Shown: positions 1 to 8,800 of the stretch, in pieces
Position numbering within the stretch: position 1 is the stretch's first letter
Layout: each line of letters opens with the position of its first letter
Assembly: GCA_026004775.1 (NCBI GenBank)
Contig: BPJU01000023.1
Span: forward strand, 1 to 64,000
Direction of reading: 5' to 3'
Source of the DNA: Pirellulaceae bacterium
GTDB lineage: Bacteria; Planctomycetota; Planctomycetia; Pirellulales; Pirellulaceae
DNA: 64,000 nucleotides
Notes under the pieces: model-generated
What the model was told of the DNA's origin: nothing
The model's input: the letters and a program-made list of their open reading frames with translations, nothing else
Databases searched by the model: none
Position numbers and translations under genes: made by a program

Positions 1-186
1 CGTGGCACCGCAGGAGGCTCGATGATGCTCGACTTGGCATCGCACTTTTTGCTTTGAAATAGGCCGTTACGGGAGAGGTAACCATTCACGGTTGGTTAGC
101 CAGCAACCTGTACTGGCCCCCGAAAACTGGACCAGTAGCTAAGTTAAAGTGGAGGAGGTTAGTAGGGGGATTTGGAGGAGAGGAGC

Positions 187-477
187 ATGGGTCGGAAGCG
201 AAGAGTTTATACGGCGGCGGAGAAAGCGAGGGTAGCGTTGGCAGCGGTACGGGGCGAGGGGACGTTGAGCGAGCTGGCGTCGCGGTTCCAGGTACATCCG
301 GTACAGGTAGCGAAGTGGAAACGGCAGTTGTTGACGCAAGCGGCCGAGGTGTTTGGGGGTGGCCGTCAGGGTGACCGTGGTGAGCAGGAGCGGCTGGTGG
401 CGGAGTTATACCAGGAGATTGGTCGTCTGCGGATGGAGTTGGAGTGGTTGAAAAAAAAAGCTGCCCAGTTCGATTAG
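187..477 (+). CDS. IS3-family transposase OrfA (helix-turn-helix)
   Basis: A 96-residue protein that would bind the element ends and start transposition together with OrfB. It begins MGRKRRVYTAAEKARVALAA, the usual basic start of IS3 OrfA proteins, followed by a helix-turn-helix (LSELASRFQVHPVQVAKWKR) and a leucine-rich coiled coil at the C-terminus (LVAELYQEIGRLRMELEWLK). The ATG at 187 is preferred because GGAGGAGAGGAG lies just before it; a TTG at 172 is also in frame. Nine A residues at 451-459 lie near the end, a typical site of programmed slippage in IS3 elements, although OrfB lies in the +1 frame relative to OrfA. Confidence 0.75.
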   Translation: MGRKRRVYTAAEKARVALAAVRGEGTLSELASRFQVHPVQVAKWKRQLLTQAAEVFGGGRQGDRGEQERLVAELYQEIGRLRMELEWLKKKAAQFD

Positions 478-493
478 GGAGCTTCGCGGATGT

Positions 494-1306
494 GTGGAAG
501 CGGAGCATGGGGAGTTAAGTGTTCGGCGTCAGTGCGAGCTTTTGGGGTTGGCTCGTTCGAGCTATTACTACGAGCCAGCGGGCGAATCGGAGGAGAATCT
601 GGAATTGATGCGCAAGATCGACGAGGAGTACACAGCCAGGCCGTTTTATGGGAGCCGGCGGCTAGCGGAGGTGTTGGGGGTGAATCGGAAGCGGATCCGG
701 CGGCTGATGCGGCTGATGGGTTTGGAGGCCGTGTACCGCAAGCCGCGCACTACACAGCGGCGTGTGGAGCATCGGGTTTATCCTTATTTGCTGCGGGATT
801 TGCGGGTGGAGCGTCCCAACCAGGTGTGGTCGAGCGACATTACCTATGTGCCGATATGCGGTGGGTTCATGTAGTTGACGGTGGTGCTCGATTGGTACAG
901 CCGGTATTTGCTCTCGTGGCGGCTGTCGAACACGTTGGACGGATTATTTTGCTTAGAGGCGCTCCAGGAGGCGTTGGAGCAAGGGGTGCCGGAGATTTTC
1001 AACAGCGATCAGGGTCGGCAGTACACGGCGGGCGCGTATACTGGGAGGTTGGAAAAAGCGGGCCTGGCGATCAGCATGGACGGGCGAGGCCGTGCTACGG
1101 ACGATGCGTTCGTAGATCGGCTGTGGCGGGCGGTGAAGTACGAGGATATTTACCTGAAGGAGTATGGCAGCGTAGCGTAGTTGCATGTCGGGCTGGATGC
1201 GTACTTTCGGTTCTAAAACTACGAGCGACCGCATACGGGGCTTGGCTACCGCACGCCGGCCGCGGTGTATGGGGTGGCGCCAGCCGAGGTCTGCACGGGA
1301 AAGTAA
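494..1306 (+). pseudogene. IS3-family transposase OrfB, interrupted by three stops
   Basis: This is the catalytic DDE integrase subunit of the element. Reading one frame from a GTG at 494 to a TAA at 1304-1306 gives a full-length OrfB: HTH_21-like region (FYGSRRLAEVLGVNRKRIRR), then the rve core with WSSDITYVP (first Asp) and FNSDQGRQY (second Asp). Stops interrupt it at 872-874 (TAG after CGGFM), 1178-1180 (TAG after YGSVA) and 1216-1218 (TAA after AYFRF). Each could arise from a single base change. The third catalytic position, 35 residues after the second Asp, is Asp instead of Glu (AFVDRLWRAVKYE). The sequence otherwise stays in frame to the end, so inactivation looks recent. Confidence 0.8.
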
Positions 1307-1382
1307 CGCGCGAAAAAATTCGCGCGGCGCGGCGGCTAACGTGGGGGATACCGTATGGTGATGGTAAGCGGTATGGCGCTCC

Positions 1383-1424
1383 AGCGGCCGCGCGAGACCT
1401 CTGGAATGGGTCTCGCGGGCCGCT
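1383..1424. repeat. Long GC-rich stem-loop inside the IS3 3' end
   Basis: The arms AGCGGCCGCGCGAGACC (1383-1399) and GGTCTCGCGGGCCGCT (1409-1424) are complementary except for one bulged base, with a 9-base loop. It lies between the end of OrfB and the right terminal repeat. No T-run follows, so it is not a standard intrinsic terminator. It may block read-through into the element or be a sub-terminal structure of the IS. Confidence 0.6.
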
Positions 1425-1475
1425 AGCTTTAGCTATGAACCCGCTTCCCGTGGTCCAAAGGATGGGGTCCACCTC

Positions 1476-1945
1476 CACCTACCGGCGACCGTTTTAAACC
1501 CCCAACAGCTCGGTATTGCCGCCCCCTACGTTGTTGCTCAAGTCCCGTAATACCGGAAGACAGACGAGTGTGCCGGAAATATAGATTTTCTTCTTGCCAA
1601 AATTATTTTTTCGTTCGTTGCCAAGATTGTGCGCGCCGTGACTGCGATCACGAGCTCATGCCGGGACCTTTCTACTGTACCGCATGCACCGTTGCTGCGG
1701 TCGGTGCCGTTATACAGTACAACTACGATGCACGATGCTGTAGTCGTTCGTTATCGAAGCTAGCAACCAGCGGACTGATAAATCCCGTTTTGTTTAGCCC
1801 AGGCCAACGGCGTGGGTGAGAGGAACCGTACGGTCGATTCCTTAGTGTCGCGCGCGGCCACGTAGCGGGCAATTACGTTTCCGTTCATTTTCTGACCGTA
1901 AATGGTTAGTTGGTTGTTCAACTTGCATGTATTGGCGAAAAGATC
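1476..1945. other. Intergenic stretch without a recognisable gene
   Basis: This lies between the IS3 right end and the IS4-type remnant. A plus-strand ORF at 1568-1819 (83 codons) has several cysteines in CxxC-like pairs (RCQDCARRDCDH, YCTAC) but no family I recognise, no clear ribosome-binding site and no neighbour to support it. I treat the stretch as non-coding. Confidence 0.4.
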
Positions 1946-2110
1946 TGCACTTTCTGACAAAAGTTCTGACAAAAGCTAATATTAGGCTGCGAGGGCGGCC
2001 AGGCGAACTATTAAGAAGCCGATTTTTGTCGATACCCATCGCACACCCAGTAGTGGCGGGGATTTGTTCCGCAGAATGGGCAGCTACGACGTTTGGCGAC
2101 GATGCGAATG
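1946..2110 (-). mobile_element. Remnant of the IS4-superfamily element found intact at 19847-21384
   Basis: The sequence starts with the same terminal repeat as the intact element (TGCACTTTCTGACAAAAG), but with a short duplication (TTCTGACAAAAG) inside it. It continues with the 3' end of the transposase gene on the minus strand. The C-terminal codons can be read as GVRWVSTKIGFLIVRLAALAA-like against GARWASTKIGALLLRLAALA in the intact copy, then similarity fades by about 2110. It is a solo end left by deletion, or the relic of a diverged sibling element. Confidence 0.7.
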
Positions 2111-2160
2111 CGCCAGCCGGCGATGCGGCGCGTTCCGCTTGTATGGTGGCACGGCCGTCT

Positions 2161-2305
2161 CGGCCGTGTGGGTCACCCAAGATGTTGGTTAAAGCCGGTG
2201 TAAAACGCCGGCTGCGCAGCCCAGACGTCCTTGTGATGGAAGATCCTCTCCCCACGGGCGAGGACGCCCGTGCCACGGCCGTGTGGGTCACCCAAGATGC
2301 TGGTT
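2161..2305. repeat. Direct repeat pair, CGGCCGTGTGGGTCACCCAA type
   Basis: A 30-base unit (CGGCCGTGTGGGTCACCCAA followed by GATGYTGGTT) occurs at 2161-2190 and again at 2276-2305. Between them are short GC-rich inverted pieces such as CCCACGGGCGAGGACGCCCGTG. It resembles dispersed intergenic repeats and has no coding potential. Its function is unknown. Confidence 0.6.
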
Positions 2306-2426
2306 CACTCCGGTGCAGCACGATCTTGACCTTGGTTCGTAGCGGAAGTCGCTAGGCGGCTTCGCTAGCGGCCGCCGCAAGACTTCCGACACAAGACTTT
2401 CTCCAAAAAATTTTTCGAAAATTTTC

Positions 2427-2457
2427 TTGACAACCGCCTCGGCCCGCGCTTTATAAT
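2427..2457 (+). promoter_or_regulatory. Sigma-70-type promoter upstream of the RHS gene
   Basis: A perfect -35 TTGACA (2427-2432) is followed by TATAAT (2452-2457) with 19 bases between; read as TTTATA at 2450-2455, the spacing is 17. An A/T-rich stretch (AAAAAATTTTTCGAAAATTTT, 2405-2425) lies directly upstream like an UP element. Transcription would start near 2464, leaving a leader of about 290 bases before the ATG at 2752. Confidence 0.7.
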
Positions 2458-2510
2458 CACCCTCGTGTAGGGGGACGTAGTGATTGGGCATCGTGAGTTC
2501 ACAACAACCG

Positions 2511-2550
2511 CGTTGCGGACAACCGGCCATCAAAGGCCAGTTCCGCAACG
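2511..2550 (+). promoter_or_regulatory. Stem-loop in the RHS leader
   Basis: CGTTGCGGA (2511-2519) pairs with TCCGCAACG (2542-2550), and the inner GGCC (2525-2528) pairs with GGCC (2535-2538). It sits about 50 bases after the predicted transcription start. There is no T-run behind it, so it looks like a leader RNA structure and not a terminator. Any regulatory role is inference. Confidence 0.45.
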
Positions 2551-2751
2551 AACCGACGAGCAGGATGCTCGGCCGGCAAGAACCTCCTCGGTGGTTCAGA
2601 AGACCTTCTCGTAAGGATTCGAGGGGCAGGTCTAAAAAAGAGTTCGGCATTGAGTACAGCGGCGCGCTTCTTTCTTGGCTCCGCGTGTGCTCAACGAGCC
2701 AAAGTGACAAAGGAGCAGCGGTCAGTTCTCGTTTAGGATAAGGGGTATCTC

Positions 2752-2805
2752 ATGAACCGCACGAATTGGATCGAGCTAGTACTTTCGGGGGGGGGGGGGG
2801 AGACT
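2752..2805 (+). repeat. Run of 14 G in the start region of the RHS gene
   Basis: An ATG at 2752 has a good ribosome-binding site (AAGGGG, seven bases upstream) and reads MNRTNWIELVLS, then enters a run of 14 G (2787-2800) and stops at a TAA at 2803-2805. With 12 or 15 G the same start would continue in frame through a basic stretch (RLTSKRKNRKRRANTRRTL) into the RHS protein. As written, the RHS frame has a TAG at 2777-2779 and no start before the ATG at 2858, which lacks a ribosome-binding site. This is either a slippage switch or a homopolymer error in the assembly. Confidence 0.75.
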
Positions 2806-2857
2806 AACCTCTAAGCGGAAAAACCGTAAGCGCCGAGCCAATACCCGCCGCACGCTC

Positions 2858-5800
2858 ATGCTCGAAGCGCTCGAAGATCGACGTCTCTTGAACGCCTCGC
2901 CCATCGCTCGCAATGATCTTGCTTACTACACCCCGGTTGACCAACCACTGGTCGTCGATTCCACCAGCAGCCTCCTGGTTAACGACTTCGATCCGGATGG
3001 TGGCACCTTGTCGGCAAGCGTCGTCGCGAACCCTCAAAACGGCACGCTCACCGATTTTGACCCCACGTCGGGCACATTCACCTACGTTCCCAATGCCGGC
3101 TTTAGCGGCATCGATCGCTTCACATACCAGTTGTCCGACGGCCAAGCCAGTAGCTCGGTGGCCACGGTGCAGATCGCTGTGGGTGGCCCGTTCGGCGGGA
3201 AGCTCAACGACGAGGAGTTTTCGCCCGCCGAGGCCGATCGGTCGGCAACGGGCGTGCTCTTGGCAAGCGGAGCGCTTACGCGCGAGGAACTTCTCACACC
3301 TTCGGTCAAGCTGGTGTACAACTCGCTTACGATCCCCAAGGCACTCGTGCCGCTCGAGACGTTCCTTGTGCCCGATGCGGCGGTACCGGATGAAATCCGC
3401 GCGCGGCTGGTTTTCAATGGCGTGGCCGGTGACGAATACTCATTCGATCCTGGCACGCTCCAGCCGGGCGGCTCGCTGCGCATCGTGCTTTCGGCCGACG
3501 CTACGGCGCTTCCCACGGGTCGCTATCCGTACACGATCGAGCTTCAGGCGCGCTACGGCCAGGAACTTCAAGCACGCAGCTACGATGGCTATGTGGCGGT
3601 GGTGAACCGCTCCACGAGCGACTGGGCCTTTGGCCGCGGCTGGCAGCTTGGAGGTCTTGATCAGCTTTATCCGTCTGCTGACGGCGTGCTGTGGGTGCGC
3701 GATTCCGGCGATGCCTACTGGTTTGCATCCGACGGAGCCGGCGGTTACCTGCGCGCTGCTGGAGACCTCACGTTCTCCCAACTTTCCGTCGATCAAGCGG
3801 GCAACTATGTGCTTCGCGACCGGCACGGATTTGAACGGGTCTTTTCGTCAAGCGGCCTGTTGCTGGCGGCTCGTGATCGGTATGGCAACACGACCAGTTT
3901 CACCTGGAACGGTGGGCTACTTACGTCGATTACCGACCCGTTTGGCCGCACGACATCGCTGGGTTACACGAACGGGCAGTTGACGAGCGTCACCGATTTT
4001 GCGGGACGGCAAGCGTCGCTCGGTTACGATGCGAGCGGCCATCTGGTGACGATCACGCAACCGGATCCGGACGGAACCCAGGGGCCACTTCTTTCGCCGG
4101 TGATCAGCTTCACATACGGTGCGGACGACCGTCTTGCTTCGCGCAGCGACCCGATCGGCCGCGCCACGCAGTTCGGCTACGGCACGCATGGGCGGGTGGT
4201 GTTGGTTACGCATCCGGATTCGGCGAGCGAAAGCTATGTGGCGGCCATTACGGTCGGCCTTCCTGTGGGCACGCAGAACAACACGCTGGCTTCAACCGAT
4301 CCCTGGTCCACTCGGACCGACGAGCGGGGGAAGACCTGGTCAGTGAAAGCCGACCGGTTCGGGCGTGTTACCAGAACCCGTGATCCCTTACAGTACGAAG
4401 TTACTATCGAACGCGACACGAACGGCCAGCCGGTGCGCGTCGTGCAACCGGATCCGGATGGTTCCGGGCCTCTTGGCACATTGATCTACATTACCGGTTA
4501 TAACGACCGCGGCAGCAAAGTCTTCGAAAAACATCCGGACGGCTACACGGAAGAGTGGACCTATTCGGAGGATTTTCAATTAGTCACCTCGCATACGGAT
4601 GCCATCGGCCGTACAGAGTTTTTTAGCTATGATCCGTTGGGCAATCTCATTCAGGAGACCGATGCGGCTGGTAATTCCTGGACGATGACCTATAACAGCC
4701 GCGGCAGCCTTTTGACACGCACCACACCTGACCCGGATGGAGCAGGACCGTTGCTGCCGCTTACCACGTCGTATGCGTATGACGCTTATGAGCGTCTTGT
4801 GCAAACGACGTTTCCCGACGGCACCACGCAGCAATTCGCTTACGATGCGGCGGACAATATCATTTCTCGCACCGATGAGGCCGGGCATACGGCCAGTTTC
4901 GAGTTCGATGCGCTGGGGCGTCTGGTACGCACGGTGGACCGCGAAGGAGCCGTGGTGCAGTACGTTTTCGATGCGGCAGGACAGCTTGTCCGCACCCTTG
5001 ACCCGCTGGGCAATGCTACGGACATCGAATACAACGCGCGTGGGTGGAAAACAAAAGAAATTTTGCCGGATCCCGATGGTTCGGGTCCTTTGGAGCGGCC
5101 CGAAAACACTTGGGGCTACGACGCGGCCGGTAATATCATTTCGGAAGGTATTCCTGCCTGGTCGGCCGGCTATCAGTTAACCCACGACTATGACGATGCC
5201 GGACGGCGAATAGCCACGCACAGGACAATTGCCGGGATACATATTTATTATGCCTTGGATGCTTTGGGGCGGATCGTGCAGGTGACGGATCCCTTGAACC
5301 GTGTAACGAAGTACCAGCGCAACTGGCGCGGGCAGATCACCGAAGTTGAGCTGCACGATCCTGACGGTTCCGGGCCTGGGCGAGGGCCGATGCACCAGTG
5401 GGGCTATGATCCGGCCGGGCAGTTGGGCTGGTACATCGACCCGCGTGGAGCGCGCTACGACGTAGTGCACGACTCGCGGGGGCTTGTCAAAACGGTGTTC
5501 TTGCCGGACCCGGACGGCCCTGGGCCGCAGTGGCGGCCGTGGCGCACGGCGGAGCGCGACGCACTTGGCCGCATTACTGCGGAGCGCGACCAGCTTGGCC
5601 GGACCTACAGCTTTGTATACGACGCACGCGATCGGTTGATTCAGGAGATTTATCCCGATCCGGACGGCAGCGGTCCTCTCCAGGCTCCCCAGTGGACCTA
5701 CCAGTACACGGTCACCGGATGGAAGAGCGCCGAGATAAAACCGACCGGAGCTCGGACCGACTATACATACGATCGCGAAGGGCGAGTGGTCAGCCGGCTT

Positions 5801-8800
5801 GACCCGGATCCGGACGGTGCAGGCCCGCTTTCGCAGCCCCAGTGGCAATTTGCCTACGATGCACGCGGTTTGCTGGTAAGCCAGACCGATCCGCGTGGGG
5901 GCATCACAACCAACGAATACGATGCGCTTGGGCGTCTTGTACGCACGACACAACCTGATCCGGATGGAGCCGGGCCGCTTACTGCCCCGGTAACCCAGTA
6001 TATTTATGGAGCTCAAGGACGCGTCGTCCAGATGATCGACCCGGAGGGTGGCCAGTGGCAATACGGCTATGACGGTGTGGGCCGACTTATTTCGCAAACT
6101 GATCCGTTAAACCATACCACGAATTTTGAATACGATGCGGTGGGCAACCGCACGCGCATGGTGCGTCCGGATCCGGACGGCTCGGGGCCTCTTGGCCGAC
6201 CCGATACCCGCTGGGTCTATGACGATTACGACCGGGTGGTCCAGATCATCGACGCTCTTTCAGGTACGACGTATCTTTCCTATGACAAAGCGAACAATCT
6301 GATTTCGCTTACCGACCCGGTGGGTAACACTACCAACTTCGCCTACGACAACATGAATCGCCTGGTGATGGAGACCAACGCGCTGGGCCAATCGCGGTCG
6401 ATGTACTACAACGCGGGCGAAGAGCTTACTCGGCGGGTGGACCGGCTGGGGCGGGCGATTGTGTGGGATTACGATGAGCTTGGCCGTCCCGCTGCCGAAC
6501 AGTGGTACGATGACGCGACGCCGGTGCCGTCGCTTTCGATAACGACGCTCCAGGAAGGCGGGCCGGTCTCTGAGGTGCAGCGGGTGGGCTACACGGCGAT
6601 GATGCTGATGGGCGGCACGTTCCGGTTGACGTTTCAGGGGCAAACGACGGCAGATTTGTCGTACATGGCTTCGGCAGCCGAAGTGCAATCGGCCCTCGAA
6701 AATCTTTCCAATATCGGACAGGGCAATGTTTTGGTGACCAAGCTGCAGTCGGGCCCTTCCACACACGAGTGGCGGCTTGAGTTCATTGGCAGTCTTGCGG
6801 GAACCAATGTGGCCCAAGTGACAATCGATACGAGTACGTTGTATGCATGGGGAGGTATCACACCGATTGAAATAACGGATACCGACGGTGGAGGGACGCG
6901 CAACGAGATCCAACAGGTCGAGCTCCACAATGCGCAAGGGGGCACGTTCCGCCTGGCGTTTCAGGGGCAGGCGACGGGGATACTTTCGGCCACAGCGAGT
7001 GCTTGGGACGTGGAGACGGCGCTCGAGGCCCTGGCCGATATCGACAATGTGATTGTGACAGGCGATGCGGGTGGCCCGTGGACGGTGGAGTTCGTCGGAG
7101 CCCAGGCCGGCACGAATGTGGCTCGGCTGGATGGCGACGCTGCGCGCTTGACAAGCGGTACGCTGGCGCGCGAAATTAGCTATTCGTGGGACATCGGTAC
7201 GAGACTCGTTGCGGCTTCGGATCCGGATAGTAGCTATACGCTGGCGTACGATGACTTGGATCGCCTCGTAAGCATTGACAATCAGGGGACACCGAACATT
7301 CCACGAGTAGTCTTGAATTCCTCATACGATGCTTCGGGCAACCGCACGCGGCTTGCAGCCGTGATCGACGGGACGGACGATTTTGTGAACGATTACACGT
7401 ACGATCTACTCAATCGCATGACGCGAGTCGACCAGTACGGCGTGGCGGGCGGCCATGCGGTGGCCGAGAAGCGAGTCGATATGGCGTATAACTCGCTGGG
7501 GCAGTTTACCGAGATTGTGCGTTATCGTGCTCTTTCCGGTACGCCGTCGGATGAGGTGGCTACTTCCGTTTACACGTATGACGCAGCGCACCGGTTGGTG
7601 GGGTTGTCACACAATCGAGGCGGCCAGCCGCTTTTTACGCCATACAGTTGGACTTATGATCCGCTGGACCGCATCATCGAGATGGTGAACTCGGACGGAA
7701 CGAGCGTTTTCACGTATGACCAGACGGATCAGCTTACGGGTGCCGACCATTCCTATCAGACGGACGAGGCGTACCAGTACGACGCGAACGGCAACCGCAC
7801 GGGCGGCGGTTATGTTACCGGGAGCAACAACCAGCTTCTGGAGGACGGCACGTATCGCTACGAGTACGATGCGGAAGGCAATCGCACGGCGAAAGAAACG
7901 ATAGCCACAGGCGAGCGTGAAGAGTACACGTGGGACCACCGCAATCGGCTGGTGAGGTTTTTGAGGAAAGACGCACAAGGCGCCATCATTTTGGATGTGC
8001 ATTATTCGTACGACGTATTTGACCGGCGGATAGGCAAGACGGTGGATCCGGACGGGGATGGGCCTCAGCAGCCGACATTTACATGGTTTGTTTATGACAA
8101 TCCGTCGGTGGTAACGGGGGCGGCCGATCCGGCTCTTGTGGGTGCGGACCACATTGTGCTGGAGTTTACCGGCAGTCAACCGGCTACGCTCAGGTATCGG
8201 TATTTGCATGGCCCGGTGGTGGACCAGGTATTTGCTCGCGAGGACGTGGAGTCTTTGTGGCAACCGGGTGAAGTCTTGTGGGCTTTGGGCGACCACTTGG
8301 GCACGGTGCGGGACTTGATTGATAGTAGCGGCAACGTGGTGAACCACCTAAGGTACGAATCGTTTGGGCGGATTACTTCCGAGACGAACGCGGCGGTGGA
8401 TTTCTTGTTTGCCTTTACGGGCCGCGAGCGCGACGAGGAATCGGGCCTTTTCTACTACCGAGCCCGCTATTATGACCCTGCCGTCGGGCGGTTTATCAGT
8501 GAGGATCCGCTGGGATTTGCGGCGGGGGATCCTAATTTGAATCGATACGCCGCAAATCTTCCGCTTACACGAGTTGACAAATCTGGCCGTGAGGGACGCG
8601 AGTTTGACACGCGATTGAAGGACGTCAAAGGGATTCTTGAATGGTTTCCTGATCAAAAGCGTGGCGAATTTAAGCTCATTCTAAAGAGAGGGCGGTATAG
8701 CGAAGAACTAGTGCGGTTCTCGATTTGGCTTGATGAAAAAGGGAATTTATTACATGGGACACCAGTATTCAGCCACGGAGGTAGGAAGCTACCAGGAATT

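Larger units (their letters stand above)
109..1475 (+). mobile_element. Decayed IS3-family insertion sequence
   Basis: Two consecutive frames encode an IS3-type OrfA and OrfB. Imperfect terminal inverted repeats can be aligned: the left end at 109-138 and the right end at 1448-1475 share TGG, CCCC and TGGACCA blocks in inverted orientation (14 of 28 positions). The length of about 1.37 kb fits the family. OrfB carries three in-frame stops, so this copy is not expected to move on its own. No target duplication was identified. The exact outer boundaries are approximate. Confidence 0.8.

Noticed and set aside
490-1497. A 335-codon plus-strand ORF over the IS3 OrfB region
   Set aside because: It is a shadow frame of the interrupted OrfB; the composition is low-complexity Gly/Ala/Arg and no domain is seen, whereas the other frame gives all IS3 motifs.
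1568-1819. Cysteine-rich 83-codon ORF that could be a zinc-finger protein
   Set aside because: No ribosome-binding site, no family pattern and a position in IS-derived debris; kept only as a note on the intergenic stretch.
5177-6097. Long minus-strand ORF opposite the RHS gene
   Set aside because: Antisense shadow created by the regular repeats of the RHS gene.
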